64,000 nt of DNA from Rhyzopertha dominica (Eukaryota; Arthropoda; Insecta; Coleoptera; Bostrichidae). The notes under the pieces are model-generated. The model had not been told where the DNA came from and ran no database searches. It saw nothing but the letters and a program-made list of their open reading frames with translations. Numbering within the stretch: position 1 is the first letter of the stretch; each line of letters starts with the position of its first letter. Below, in pieces: positions 25,701 to 37,193 of this stretch. The stretch spans positions 17,422,001 to 17,486,000 of the forward strand of contig QCXZ01000137.1 of the NCBI GenBank assembly GCA_025024175.1, given 5' to 3'. The translations under genes and the position numbers were made by a program.

Positions 25701-28700
25701 AACAAATTACTCATATTTACATCGAAATTAGCAAATATACCCATATTTATACTTATGTGTGACGATAGTCTTCACAGTTGCAAGCTTGTTTCGAAATATA
25801 GCTTTGCTTTATGGAGGGCATTTGGTTAGTTTCTGACGTTCTTGCCAAAATTTTAGGTACACACATATCTATAATGTAGTTACGCAGCTAGCGTTNATTG
25901 GGTTTGTACTGTTTGTGCTCATTAAGGATCAAATAAATAGAACTCAAGTGGAACAATGGAGGCGCTCGTACAAAAATGAAAGTAATAAAAGCATCATTTG
26001 AAGAGTAAATTTGTCAGTTTACGTAATTTCACGTCACATTAACGTTCAGTATTGTGCGTGCTTAGTCGTTGTATTAAGAGTTCTTCTTTGTATTTTGCAG
26101 AGTTCTTTTGTTCCTTTGATGTTACAAAGTGATATTAAACGAACCGGCGGGCCCGACCCAAATTGTTCGATCCATATTGTAGTTTACGACCGTAGCCTTA
26201 CGGTTTCAGAGCGANATTAATTCTGAACGACGTCATCTGTCATCTTTGCTGGTCGCTAGTCGGATATAATACAATCGGACGTAATGGTAGGGCGCATCTC
26301 CACCATTAATATCGTTAACAACTCCTTGGTCCGGTCCATTAGTAACGCCGCAGAACTCACTGGCCAAAAATCAAAGTTCTCTGAATAGTCCCGGCCATTA
26401 GGGGGCCAAAACCGCTCGAGTAATAGCCAAGGTTAATTTGGCCCCGAAGCTGCAATATATTAAACAACCGAGATCGATAGCGTGCTCTTTGCAAGCGGAG
26501 AATTCCCATAAATATTATATCAGCCAGTTTAGTTTTCTTCTTCAAATATCTCTTAATAATTTAGACGGGGAGACGCGGTTGCCACATAATAGGCAGCTGG
26601 AAAACCGAAACATCTTACCGCGGTACACCGCAAAGAATGTGGGTTGTGGATCGGAAAATATCGAGGGGAACTTCCTCCTAGAATGTTGGTATTTTGTCCT
26701 TTATGTGGGAAAGTTTCTGATATGTGATCTGGAAAAGTTCACCTTACACTAAACGTTTAAACCTAAGCATAATAAAATAGCATATTAAATTACTTCTAAT
26801 ATAGTATATAGCGGTTTCATAAAATTATTAAATTTAAAGCTACTCACCCAATTTTGTACTAGAATTTATTTTGCTTGTTTTTTTTTAAGATTTTACCAAC
26901 GATTTGGATTAGCAAGATCCAGCCAATGGTTAATTTTTAAAAAGGCCATTAAATATCAGGCATTTTTGTTAGATTTATTTTACTACTTCGTCAATAATTT
27001 TATATTTGTTTTAAATTCAAGATACAGGGTGTCAAAAGAAGAATATTAAGTATTTAGAGGTAACAGTCTGGACCCAACAAGCAGAAAAATCGCAATTGAC
27101 ATGGTTCCGCAAAGTAACTGTATCGGATATATGAAAGACTTCTTTACAATTATTTATTACGTACTTGATGATCAAGTGGATTTAGAGCCTGTACTCTTTG
27201 CACATGATACGAATAAAGTAGTTGTTTGAGGAAAATTCTCCAAAGCATTAATTCCTCCATCGGCTGATATTCTTAGAACTTTCGTCCCAGGATTATGCTC
27301 TATCCCTACCAGAATTGCCTCTTCTGCTCTAGGAGTAAATACCGACTTTGGTCTTTGTATTATTTATCGATATTACGAAACCTTTGGTGAATTCTTCCAA
27401 ACATATGGTTTAATAGAATCTAGCGATTTGGATAAGCTTCGCTATAAAGACGTCACTGTTCGGTGGCAATGTCTTCACCAACACCATACTTGTTCACTGA
27501 CAACAATGAAATACTTAATGTTTACTTCACAAAACATTAGCCAACTGTGATAAGAAAATGCAAGTCTGTGCAAAATAAAGAATGAGGTAAAAGAATAACC
27601 TTTCGTATCTCCGAAACTGTGTCTTTGCGCACCCATGTTATTAAATTCTTTTTGCTTATTCTGGTCCATACGATTATCTCCTTAAGGCCCCTTTGCACAA
27701 AGCGTGGTTAAGAGGCAATTGTTATGCGTTTTTAAGCGTTCTTCATTGGTGCTGCCTATGGCAATGACTGGTTAATGGCGTGTTAATCAGGGAGTCTAAA
27801 TGTTTTACGCTTTTTTAGCCACTGATATATTGAGTTAGTTTCACAATATGTTCATTTATGTAATTTAATAAAAACATGCTTGAATAGCATATATAAAAAT
27901 ATTTTTTTGCACCTGCTATGTATGTAGAGATATGTCATTCTTGAATCTAAAATCCCCATTTCTGCGGTCTTATTCGAATTGTAATCCTGAAAATTGTAAA
28001 TGAATTTTCTAATTTCAAATGGAATATCGTTCATATTTTTACGGTTATAAAACTACGTTTTCAGTAAACAGACATTGGATGTTCCTTTTTTGACAGTTAA
28101 TGCACAAAAATATTTCTGTAAAAAGAATAGTAGGCAAATACATCAGTGGAGATTCCCAGCTATAAAGTGTATAAGTATTTACACTGATGCATATCCTGGC
28201 ATTTATTATATCCAAAATTTATTATTTCCTATTAGAAATTATGGAGCATCTACTGTAAATAATAACACAAATTAAAGTCTAGTGGGGTTAAAGCAGAGAT
28301 CTAAGTGGCGACTCAATAGNTTCTCTTCTATTAATTCATGTATTAGAGAAAGGTACGTTTGGATATTCCCTAGCGGTTTGGGTAGCGTGTGGAGGTGTAC
28401 CATTATGATGTAATCAAACTGGATCGTCCGGTAAATAGATCCCTCGGATTTGGGAACAGATTTGTTATACCGGGAATAACATGTAATTTAAGAAATTCTT
28501 AAAGATGTGGTTGCAGAACCTGGATACCGCCTTCTCCCTCCAAGTTCTGAACAGCTTTGCTTTTAGAACAATCGTATTTCTTTCTTTGCAATATCTTTGA
28601 TACCTATCTTGTTAAAACTTTATAACAAACTCGTACGCTCTGACATTTTTCTCGATATTCCTAATCGTGAATTAACTAATTGATGACCAGTAAATAAATT

Positions 28701-31700
28701 ACAAAATACTTGCCCAATTCGAGCTATATTACAGCTACGGATAACTCCACTTAAAAGCATAACGATCTTGGTGATCTATCATGCTACAAAAATGGGCCTC
28801 TTTTAGAAATAGGAGAAGTTTCAAATGTCACCGGTAGATGGCGGCAACTTATAGTGTAAGATTTTTAAATTTTTTTGCTCTTTTTTGTCGTCTTATTCAG
28901 AGTGAAATACATAATAATGATCATACAATAGGAGGACGTGACACAGGAATAGTTACGTAATATAAAATTTCAATATTATGCTCCGAACAGTTACAACATG
29001 GATATGGTTAGGTGCTCAATTTTTTAAATAAGGTACTGCTTCACAAGTTTCATTTATCTTTTAAGTGTTATGAGCTTATCATAGTTTAAGTTTTGCTAAA
29101 TTCGTTCTTCATAATTCGAATTGACGAAATTTAAGTTCGTTTAGAGCAGACAAACAAATGTGTGGTAGTGAACACAGCTTCTAATTGTTATATTACAATA
29201 AGGATTGTTATTATACGGTAATTTTATGCGTATGTCGATAAACTGAAAGGTTGGTATTTGTACTTTTATAACTTGAAATGAAAATAAAGCCTAACGTTTA
29301 ACCAGTTGTCACATTGTGCTTAACTTATTCAAAAATATAAAAAAAATAGGTACGTACGTTTTAATCCTTTAGGTATCCAAATTCGTATATATTGTGTGAC
29401 ACAAATATATTGTCACATACACTACCCTGTTACTGTGTTATTTCGTTTACTTAACAGAAAATTTACATTTCTCTAAAATGCATGTCTATGCTGTGCTGTC
29501 TACACCTCAACCAACTGCAGATAGTACTATTTCGCTGTCATTACAGCTCATCAGTGCAGTTTAGGCCTAGTGTAGACAACACGGCACAGAACTGGTTTTG
29601 CTTATATACCAAAGCAATGGTATGATGAAAGTAAGAATTTACATTTCTCTATTTTCGTTATTTCTGACAACTTTCGTGTCATTTCATCTCCCCCTTTCCG
29701 CCGCCAAGCAGTCTGCCTACTAACTGAGACGTGATGCAGGCCCCATTTTTTACAAGTTACAAAAAAATTAATTGCAACGCTAACAAATACAACCGAAGAA
29801 ACTAACAAATATTAAAATAACGAATTCGCCATGTATAGANGTACATACTTTAGCGTCGCTCCTTATCTTGAGTGCTTCTGGATAGTGATATTGTTCAGTT
29901 AATTATAGAAATTAATAAAAGTTCATGGATACTTCGATTTCTGTAGCTAGCTGTTATTTTATATATGAAGAATATTTAATTAAAAAACGATTGTCTTAAG
30001 GTTATCTTCAAATTAATGTTCAGTATTTGTTTCGTTTATTAAATAAGCTTACGATAGGTTATTAGGCAATAGCCAATATATTTTTAATTTGTTTTTACAA
30101 TTTTAATATATTGCATGTTTTATTTAATTATCGTTTCGCAAACGTCTGCAATACCAGATGTTTTGCCGCATTGTTTTTGTGGGATTTCTTTGCTTGCCTC
30201 TCTTGTCACCATTATACTTACAGTTCGTGCTCGCAATACAAATTGTAGAATATTATACCAAAATCCCGTTGCATGTCTATGAATAAATGAATATTTCGGA
30301 ATCGACAATCTTTATATTTGCCTCGACAGTTGCCACGAATATCTTATCGTACTATATTGTTCCAATTCCTTTGCTATTAAGTAATGGATTAGTAATTGCG
30401 TTTTATGCATAACTAGTGAAATGCTATTTTATATTCGAAGATTTATCACGAAACAATTAATTTCACTGCATCAAATAACGTGTGCACGATGAATTCATAT
30501 TTAGTTATGAAAGATTGCTACGTGCAAGTTTATATTTTGATATTAAATAAACATGGCGTTGGAAAGTGAAAATATAATATTGGTTTTCATACAATATATT
30601 TCAATGATATTTAACAGATTACAATAATGGACTTATATTCACAATGCAATGCATTTAGAGCTGAGTTGGGCTTTTCAAATGGATAACGTTTTTTGTATTC
30701 AAAACGAACGGGGTTTTTATGGTTAGGTTTGTATGGAAATGAAAGAAGGGACGAAATATCCTCCCCATTGAGTTATAAATACGCCTATTTTTTGGACTGA
30801 TACTTTAACGCCATTTATTTTGGAATATATTGTCAGTATATGTCTTGAATAGGAGGTGGGTATACAGGTGACAAACACTTTATATTGTATTTAGTATTAG
30901 TGTTGCAATAATTGGATTCCTGATTTATATCGACAGAAGTAGGCCTCTTCCCTGGAGTATCAGTTGGTACCGTGCATTGGTTCAACTAGTTTTAGGTCTT
31001 CGCTATGGGGTCAAGGCCAGGTCAACGTTTTCAACGAAAGAAAATATGTGCAGGCACTAGTTGCTTGAATTTAGGATTTGGATACAAGAATTTTGCTGAT
31101 GGTCATGAATGCCTTTGTTCAAAATAATAAATTCAGGATTACAATTTGTCTTTAAACGTATTATGTATCCTGTTTCCGCATTCCTATTAACATTTAAGTT
31201 TACTTGAGCGCTTTAGGCCGTTAATGGCTATTTGCAGTGTCACTACAGTAAAAATAACCTGGAAGAATGTGGAACTACAAATTTAGATCAAAACTGAAAC
31301 AATTTAGTAAATCCACTAAACTTGAAAGCATAGAATCATATCAAGAACTACATATTATGCAGCTCAAAAAGCGTGTCGATTGCTCTTTGTATTCCTTAGA
31401 ATTGGTTTAATAATAGCAATTTACTATAGATGTAATATTATTATGATTTTCACCTTAAGACAATTATAATTATTGTTAAGTATATGGTAAAATGAAATAT
31501 TTTTTCAAATTTTCTGGCAATTTACCCTGGAAAAATAGAAATATAGCACGAAAAATAAACGTGCTGTTGTATCCGCTATTCGCCCGCTTGCTTACCTTTT
31601 TAATTGAAAACAACTAAGTAGTTTGAAGAGTTTGTTATGGTAAGAGCCTGAAATTTTTATCACTTTGTAAGCAGTAAAGACTGTCATGTAGTAAATATAT

Positions 31701-34700
31701 CAAATTGAATAATTTTTGTTGTAGTTCTGATGGCACGCAATATGTTGGCTTGATCAAAAAATTCTTGGCGTTTATGTTTGCCGTTATTTTTGTCTAGATA
31801 GCTATGGCATACCCTAGGTGTCATTGTATATTTCTATTGTATGTATATGTCGTTCTTTGTAGTTGTAGTTTAGACAGTATAATTTTTCAAAGCCAACAAA
31901 GATTAAAGACTCTTCATACGTTGCAAAGTGCGTTCCAACTCCACAAAATATAACCAACATTCCCGATGATGACATAATTAAGAGACACTAAAATAGTAGA
32001 AAAGTGTGGCTGTGGTTTAGGTACATTTGTGGGTAATCAATCGGTGAGCTAATGTCTTAAATCAGAACTTGAAAAAATTGTTACCATTAAAGATCTTGCA
32101 GACCAAATAACTATAACGTCTTCAATTTTCAATTTTTTTTCAATTACCGATTACCGTAGCAGCAACCGAAAGAACAAGCAGCTCTTCCTTACCCGAGAAG
32201 CTCAAATGTTACAACAGAGATTATCAAATTTGACCGGATGAGATCGGGTTAACACATTTAAGTCCTCTCAAAACTTGGAAAAAGTAATACAGGTTTTTGC
32301 GAAAAACGAACATATAGGGTTAAATTGTAGAATAATAATAATATATTAATAATATATTTTAGTTTTATAATCATGTTCCACTTAACCAAATAATATAATT
32401 TTTATTACTGATTGACTGTAGATAATGTACTTTATTTGTGTGACACTGTGATCAGATAGATAATGATCGGTCTCACCAAATATTCATTTTTTGTTTTTGT
32501 ATTTATATAAAAAAATCATGACAAATAAGTCGACTGGTATTTTTAGTTAGGCATTTTTTTTTCAACAAATGTTTTTATACAGAGTGTGTCATCTAACAGT
32601 CGCCAATACCAAGTCTCTTAGTTTAAATGCAACACCCTATATATTATTCCATTTATTGATTCTTTTTTAAATTCTAGACACATTTCGTGTGCACTGTGCT
32701 ACACCATATTCTACTGTTTCGGAGATATTAAGTGTTTTTAGATTTATTGCAAAGAATATGGCGTGTATTAAATGATTGTTTTCGATCCGAATAACAGAAA
32801 AAAACTGTATCTTCTGGTGTCAAAAGAAAGTAAGCGAATACACTTTTAGTGTTCCTTTTTACTGAAATTAAATAAAAACAAAACTATAAATAGTTTTGTT
32901 TTCTTTAGTTTAAAACGCCTGATTATATCACAGTAGTTGTCAGTATTATAGTTGTTTGAATTGGGTATTTTGCAATTTCTGAGAATAGTGAGAAGGGCAT
33001 GTGTATAAGGCTTTAAATGCATACCATGTATTTTGAACATTTTATTTTATGTAATTACATGAACAACTAACAATATTTTCAAAACTGAAAATTTCCCGCG
33101 TAAAACATCCTCTTTGCGGTTGCGCAGTCGTGTGACGTAATTTGTCGTATTTGCCAGTTGCAATAATGACTTTTTTAGGCTTAATATACATTTAATCAGT
33201 CCTACCAGTTTCAAAATGGAATGAACACCCAACACATTGTAGAATAAACGCAAAAGACGGAGTCTGACGCTAAAAAAAGATGTAAAGTAAGGTTCGATAA
33301 CTGTCAAAAATTATAAGGTTTTATGCGTCATATCTGTTTTCGATGTTGCTTGTTTTTTTTTCACATTTTTCAAATGAGCATTGCTTAATAAATAGATGGA
33401 GATAACACACAGATACAAAGAGAAGTTGCTCGGTTAATTCATGAAACATTTTCAAATTTGCCACCTACATAGAAAGTAGCTGCCAATGAAGTAAGTACTG
33501 ATACCAATTGCACACAAAATTCTGGTCGACAAGCAGCCGCAGTGTTCGCTGTCAACCATTATTCGAACATTAAAAGAAAATAAAATGCATCTCTATAAAA
33601 TGGTACCAGTTCAGGAGCTCATAGAAGGAGATTGCGATAGAAGAACGTATTTTTCTGAAAAAATGATATTAATGTTAGATAGCAATGTGATCCAATTAGA
33701 ACATGTTTTGTTTTAGGTTGAGTGCATTTTTAAACTTCACGGTCATGCTAATTGTCAAATCCTCACTGGATGAGAGAAGAACATTTGCAATACCCTAAAA
33801 AGGTTAATGTTTGGCAATTTGAGGGGGGATAATTATTTAGCACTACTTCAAAGCAATGTCGTGCCAACTTTGAAAAACTTATATCCTGATCCCGCAAACC
33901 CACAATTTCTAGGGAATGTGACATAGTTTCAGCACAATGAAGCACCGCCCCATTACCAAAACAATGTCCGGCAATACCTCAACAGAATATTTCCAAACCG
34001 GTGGATCGGTGGACTGGCCCAACACGATCCCCTGATCTGGCGTCATTGGACTTCTTATGTGGTTATGTCAAAAATACACAAAATTAAACCGCTCGATTTA
34101 CCTGACTTAAGAAGGCCAATAACGGTTGCGATTGGATTGGTCACGTCTAAGATGTTGAGTGACTTTAGAAGAACGTTTTGTTTAAGAATAAGATGTTGCC
34201 AAGACGTTCGTGTCTTCTACATTGATATTATTCTTTTTTTTTACATTATTAAGAAATAAACAGTATTAGTTATTAGCGGTTGAGTGTATTTTAACAAATT
34301 TTTTAAATCAAATAATTTTATTTTCTTAATGCTATTTTATGCAATAAATCTGAAAATACTTAATATTTCCGAAAAAATTTAAGATTCGTACAGGTCATTG
34401 TACATGAAATGTATCTAGAAAGATGGTATTAGCCACTGTTACATGACAATGACAACACCCTGTATAAAAAATGTTGAAAAAATATGCAACTAAGAATACA
34501 TGACGTTCTTTCGAATGCGGCCACTCTTATTTATTCTTGAATTTATTCTATTTTGCTGATACACACTGTATGCAGTTATTTTGAACTGCTGATGTTTACT
34601 GTCACCCACTTTGACATCTGGCAGAAGCAGTTTGTCAAAAACGTTTGGATGCTCTATATGAGATTATGTTCGATCTCATTCCGTCAAGCTTACAAAAACA

Positions 34701-36074
34701 ATTTTCAGGAGTATTGTTGAGTTCTTCCACATATCGTCATCCAACCGAAATAATAAGTTGTGACTTTAATTGTAAATCTTGCCCACAATGCGGGGTGGGA
34801 CAAACAACCATTAGTCGGCAATAAAGTGCAAATTTGTATTTGCATTTGTATTTCTATCTCCTGGTCCTTGCACCCTAAACCCGTTTACCAACATCTGTTT
34901 TAAAGAGGAAGACGAAACGGGAAATCCTTAAGCAATTTGTTCTTTACTGCGGACTAATCACCACTTGTCCCGTCCTGCACTGTTAGCAAGATATACAACT
35001 TAAAGTCAAAATTCACTATTTTAGTTGTTCAAGTATACACCATACTCTCCCGACTTGGCCCTTGGTTCAAGAGTTAGAGAACTGGCTATCCAATTGGTTT
35101 ACCTCAAAAGATGCGCATTTCTACAGACGTGGGACAGAAAGGCTGTCCAATTGCTGACAGGAAGTAATTTTACAAATGAATTGTTTTGGTATAGATGAAA
35201 AACGATACCTCATTTCATTATTTTACCTAATAATTTAACTCATAACAACTTGTTCATTAGCTGTAGTGGTGGTACGAGCAAAAAAAGTAGCTAATTTTTT
35301 AAATTGCCTGAACCAGCCGATTGTCGTCTTGATCATCAGTAACTCTCCTGGAAAATTTTGAAGCGGATACGAGTATAAGTCTAAAGAAACATCTTGTAGG
35401 CTGGAAGAGTACAAGAAAAACGAAAATTATTGTCACAGGCGAACATCAATTTGTGGGGTTCTTGTTAGAAAATTTGCATTCTGTATATTTCCACTTAACA
35501 TTCGTCAAGGTTTGTAGGGAAAGCAACGAAGGGAAATTTAGTTTTTATTTTGTATTGTATTATATTAATCATTCGTTTAAATGATTTGTTTTATAATTTC
35601 TGCACGCGAATCGAATGATGTTCACCAGGAGGTAGTACGAATACATTCACTGATTACGTAAGCGTCAACATTGCATAATCAGCGGTCGTTTAAGCTTTCA
35701 CGGCTGCCTTTGATCTCACCAAGGAAATTAGTTCACAAACACTTTATTGCCGTAAAGGATTTTACTGCGATTCGAAACTTTAATAGCAGCTAGCCTGCTG
35801 ATATTTCTCAAGCAACATAATGTGAACTGGAAAAACTCGTGCCAAGCCCTTCATTACGAAACCCTTTGTTCTGCACAAAGACCGCTTAAGGTGCACAAAG
35901 CTTGCCGTCCTGCAAAAATTTAATTGTTCTGGATAGGATGCGAAAGAAAACGGGAGCTTTCCGACTGGCTAAATGCGTACACTGTTAATGAATGTTAAGC
36001 AGTTCTGGGTACGTACCGAAGAAAACGTTGAACACGTACAGGAGCTTCTTCTTGCGGAAGTCGGAAATGGGCAT
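10610..36074 (-). CDS. calexcitin/sarcoplasmic-type EF-hand calcium-binding protein
   Basis: Five coding exons on the minus strand, 36074-36017, 16702-16650, 12168-12049, 11018-10806 and 10720-10610, join with matching phases into a complete 184-residue protein. It starts MPISDFRKKKLLYVFNVFF and ends NFIFGKTKF. Three EF-hand loops are intact: DVNQSGTIDRKD (residues 20-31), DSNKDGQVSVDE (71-82) and DASGDGSIDCDE (113-124). A fourth, near residue 150, is degenerate. The ISDF...K..Y.FN.FFD start, the WD/WDEYAKNP helices and the GNFIFG end fit the calexcitin family: small cytosolic, often neuronal GTP/Ca2+ sensors related to invertebrate sarcoplasmic Ca-binding proteins. The start is the first ATG after the acceptor, in good context (CAACATG). 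The 19.3-kb first coding intron is full of transposons. Family assignment is strong; the exact paralogue is unsure. Confidence 0.92.
10806..11018 (-). CDS. calexcitin-like gene, coding exon 4
   Basis: 213 nt, phase 0. Acceptor TTTTTCAG, donor GGA|GTAAGT. It completes EF-hand 2 (VSVDEWASMWDEY) and holds EF-hand 3 (DASGDGSIDCDEF). Two close cysteines (VCSCYG) follow. Confidence 0.93.
11019..12048 (-). other. calexcitin-like gene intron 4
   Basis: AT-rich intron sequence between two verified splice sites. No repeat or RNA gene recognised. Confidence 0.6.
12049..12168 (-). CDS. calexcitin-like gene, coding exon 3
   Basis: 120 nt, phase 0 at both ends. Acceptor ATTTAG, donor CAG|GTAATG. It encodes KICTLRGWQSGSP through QKADSNKDGQ. 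The ambiguous base at 12064 is the third position of a TCN serine codon, so it does not affect the protein. Confidence 0.9.
12815..13870 (-). pseudogene. LINE reverse-transcriptase remnant
   Basis: Minus-strand translation gives, from right to left, FRPGRSCTDN-like residues, motif A FIDLKKAYDSV (about 13705-13683), a TVQRYRDQ block, and motif C as FADN rather than FADD (about 13390), then LIKEFES. The low-coordinate part shows the basic tail KRRGKPRRSWSLEV and LWKLECSKR. The order matches non-LTR retrotransposon ORF2 from palm to C-terminus. Many stops and frame changes. It lies in the calexcitin-like gene's intron 3, in the same orientation as the gene. Confidence 0.7.
13871..16649. other. 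rest of calexcitin-like gene intron 3
   Basis: AT-rich. A short inverted cluster of ATCGATATAT words near 15668-15727 is notable. No gene or element boundary recognised. Confidence 0.45.
16650..16702 (-). CDS. calexcitin-like gene, coding exon 2
   Basis: 53 nt, phase 1 in and phase 0 out. Acceptor TTGTTGTAG, donor GAG|GTGAGT. It encodes the first calcium loop and its exit helix, VNQSGTIDRKDFELAIE; the first Asp of the loop is split across the intron. Confidence 0.9.
16703..19163. other. calexcitin-like gene intron 2, proximal part
   Basis: Part of the 19.3-kb intron. No ORF of interest. A stretch near 18060-18110 (TGATGATGGC on the minus strand) resembles the dispersed repeat ends seen elsewhere in insects, but I cannot define it. 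Confidence 0.4.
19164..19799. mobile_element. 636-bp TA-flanked element with long TIRs
   Basis: The left end AAGGGTATCCAGTAACGAGG and the minus-strand right end CACGGTATCCAGTAGCAAAT are inverted repeats. Similarity continues inward through GCCATAC.TTAA, GGTCAAA and a TCGAC.GCT.TTTT segment, over roughly 130-150 bp. TA flanks both sides (19162-19163, 19800-19801). No transposase can be read; it is a non-autonomous Tc1/mariner-type element in the calexcitin-like gene's intron. Confidence 0.75.
19800..21159. other. intronic, mostly unrecognised
   Basis: AT-rich intron. The only feature supported is the partial foldback-family copy at 20493-20545, listed separately. Confidence 0.4.
20493..20545. 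repeat. partial copy of a dispersed foldback repeat
   Basis: AAAATGTATGTCTATGCTGT and the following 30 bases match 29475-29525 with only a few differences. Only one arm is present here. It belongs with the hairpins at 29485 and 37417. Confidence 0.7.
21160..22176 (+). mobile_element. THAP-domain element with terminal inverted repeats
   Basis: The left end AGGAGTCACCGCCAAAACGC and the minus-strand right end AGGGACCGCCAAAGCGCG form imperfect TIRs. Each is followed about 35 bp in by a second match, GTGACGTCAAGTGTC versus GTGACGTCAGGTGTC. Inside lies a broken THAP-type coding region. About 1 kb in total, so it is either a short THAP transposon or an internally deleted relative of P-like elements. 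No clear target duplication was found. Confidence 0.65.
21342..21740 (+). pseudogene. THAP-type zinc-finger coding remnant, intron-containing
   Basis: The first part reads NKCCFVLGYKSS ... FVTVPQDYQRMKKLFKARRR and, after a frame change, FFCYEDNLNSY: the C2CH order of a THAP domain, with the final His apparently lost. A GT-AG intron follows (about 21559-21614). The second part reads LEEDMIHYMRFKLIEG ... VVPHIVDC, then a TAG where a glutamine codon would be expected, then PDRKRAARA. THAP domains bind DNA in P-element-type transposases and in genes derived from them. The frameshift and early stop make it a pseudogene. Confidence 0.6.
22177..27024. other. calexcitin-like gene intron 2, mid part
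   Basis: No coding exon recognised. It holds a small GT-rich run near 24080-24120, an AGA microsatellite (25502-25528), a repeat-end motif at 25585-25602 and a relatively GC-rich island at about 26130-26720. Ambiguous bases occur at 22793, 25896 and 26215. Confidence 0.45.
25502..25528 (+). repeat. AGA/GAA microsatellite
   Basis: About eight tandem GAA-type triplets, followed by a purine-rich AAAAAGGGACACC. It lies next to a dispersed repeat-end motif. Confidence 0.85.
27025..27470 (-). pseudogene. mariner-like transposase N-terminal remnant
   Basis: The low-coordinate end is a TIR-like CAGGGTGTCAAAAGAAGAAT preceded by TA (27023-27024). The minus strand reads TPRAEEAILVGIEHNPGTKV, then ISADGGI and VQALNPLD. 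This is the helix-turn-helix region of the insect mariner-type family whose later domains appear at 32.6-34.5 kb. It is a truncated, stop-containing copy. Confidence 0.55.
27471..32579. other. calexcitin-like gene intron 2, distal part
   Basis: AT-rich with no coding exon recognised. It includes the small hairpin at 29485-29590. Nothing else here has boundaries that I can support. Confidence 0.4.
29485..29590. repeat. small foldback repeat (106 bp)
   Basis: TCTATGCTGTGCTGTCTACAC at the left end and the near-complement of it, GTGTAGACAACACGGCACAGA, at the right end form 21-bp arms. The left arm and its flank match 20493-20545. The right arm and its flank match the centre of the 37.4-kb foldback, through CTTATATA. 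Confidence 0.75.
32580..34462 (+). mobile_element. degenerate full-length Tc1/mariner element
   Basis: The left end CAGAGTGTGTCATCTAACAG and the minus-strand right end CAGGGTGTTGTCATTGTCAT, then GTAACAGTGGCTAATACC, are TIRs of about 35 bp that differ by an 8-bp insertion. TA flanks both ends (32578-32579 and 34463-34464). Plus-strand transposase remnants fill the right half. At 1,883 bp it has near the usual length for this family. Confidence 0.75.
33380..34259 (+). pseudogene. mariner-like transposase pseudogene
   Basis: Frame-shifted plus-strand reading gives TLKENKMHLYKMVPVQELIE, then DCDRRTYFSEKM, PHWMREEHLQYPKKVNVW, and FQHNEAPPHYQNNVRQYLNR with FPNRWIGG, then a degraded PPRSPDL block. 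These are the ordered catalytic-core blocks of an insect Tc1/mariner-superfamily transposase. The catalytic Asp before APPHY is replaced by Glu-type context (HNEAPPHY). Many stops; inactive. Confidence 0.7.
34463..34950. other. spacer between two transposon remnants
   Basis: No clear protein or repeat signal beyond AT-rich sequence. Confidence 0.35.
34960..35240 (+). pseudogene. mariner transposase C-terminal remnant
   Basis: Plus-strand translation includes PTWPLVQELENWLSNWF, TSKDAHFYRRGTERLSN and QEVI. This matches the C-terminal end of mariner transposases, where a WF.SK...F..RGI..L..RW block follows the SPDLAP motif. No TIRs found. Confidence 0.5.
35241..36016. other. intron next to the calexcitin-like start exon
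   Basis: No gene recognised. The stretch at about 35620-36000 is less AT-rich than its surroundings and lies directly downstream of the donor site. Confidence 0.35.
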
Positions 36075-36082
36075 GTTGGTAT
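36017..36082 (-). CDS. calexcitin-like gene, start-codon exon
   Basis: ATG at 36074-36072, preceded by only 8 nt of 5'UTR after the acceptor TTTTGTTTTAG, so a non-coding first exon must lie to the right. It codes for 19 residues plus one base; the donor is CTTCG|GTACGT. The sequence SDFRKKKLLYVFNVFF is the first helix of EF-hand 1. Confidence 0.88.
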
Positions 36083-37193
36083 CTAAAACAAAATAGAATT
36101 CGTTAGTACATTTTTAATTTAGGTAGCATTTCGAAAACATCATTACAATTACGTCTTTTTTAAATCGCGACTGTATTTAGAGTACAAGTACACCTACTAG
36201 CGCTACGAGATATATTATAAAAACTTTTTTGTTGATACAAAATTAGGAAAATACGTTAGCGAGATGCAATTTATAACCCGTATATGGATCAAAAAGGAAA
36301 CTGAACTCTGAATATCTTTATCGTGGGGTAAATTGCAGTAATGTGTGAAGCAATATACACTGGCACATTTCCCTTTTTCTAACACTAAGCATTCCATTCA
36401 TACTTATAAAACTTATTTCTTTATAAAAACTGTTTCTAGTTGGACGGGTAAAGGGTGGTGGATATCATTACAGAAATAACATTCGCGTGTGACAATTAAA
36501 ATTTATTGGAAATGATGGAGGATATACTGTTGTTGATACTTAGCACACAAATAAAATTAGGAAGGCGAAAACTGATAATCTAGTGATGCGGGAGTCGTCG
36601 ATCCTTCAGTTGTAATCCATCTGCCGTTCTTTCATTCTGTATGTGCGGTAATGGCTCGAATATGCTGGTAGTCATTTATCTGTTTTTTCGAGGTATGTCC
36701 ATGGTTAGCTTATTCTGCATTTGTTTCCCAAAATATGTAAAAAAGCTGTTTTCTTTGTTATACAATACTCGTACATTACATTAATTGGCGTTACGCATTA
36801 AGCATGACTTTGTTCTTAAACACTTAGGATTCAAATAATAAAAGGATCGATCCGTGTTTGTAAATGATCTACTTCTAAAATTGTTCCAATAATTTGACCT
36901 TCCTTGAGATTTTGAGAGGTCGATTAAAAAAAAGGATTTAAGAGCGACGTTTTGTCATTAGCTCCTACTTTTAAAACTCTTACCTTGTTTATTTATTTGA
37001 TATCGTTCTGTTAAAATTGACACGTTTCATCCATTTGTCTTACTACAATTTCCACAAATTACCAGGGCTTGTTGATATCTAGTGGGTCTGCACATTTTCC
37101 AGTAAGCAAAATTTAATTTGGTTGCTAAGGTAATGCTTTAAAAATAAGCTGCCAACGTTTTGTGAAAAAACTGTGAAATATTGAAAACGACAT
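36083..37193. other. upstream of the calexcitin-like start exon, unrecognised
   Basis: Because the start exon begins with a splice acceptor, this is intron sequence of the same gene. No further exon is identifiable. Confidence 0.4.

Noticed and set aside
26438..26752. 104-residue open frame in the GC-richer island
   Set aside because: The translation has no recognisable motif; fewer stops are expected there because of the base composition.
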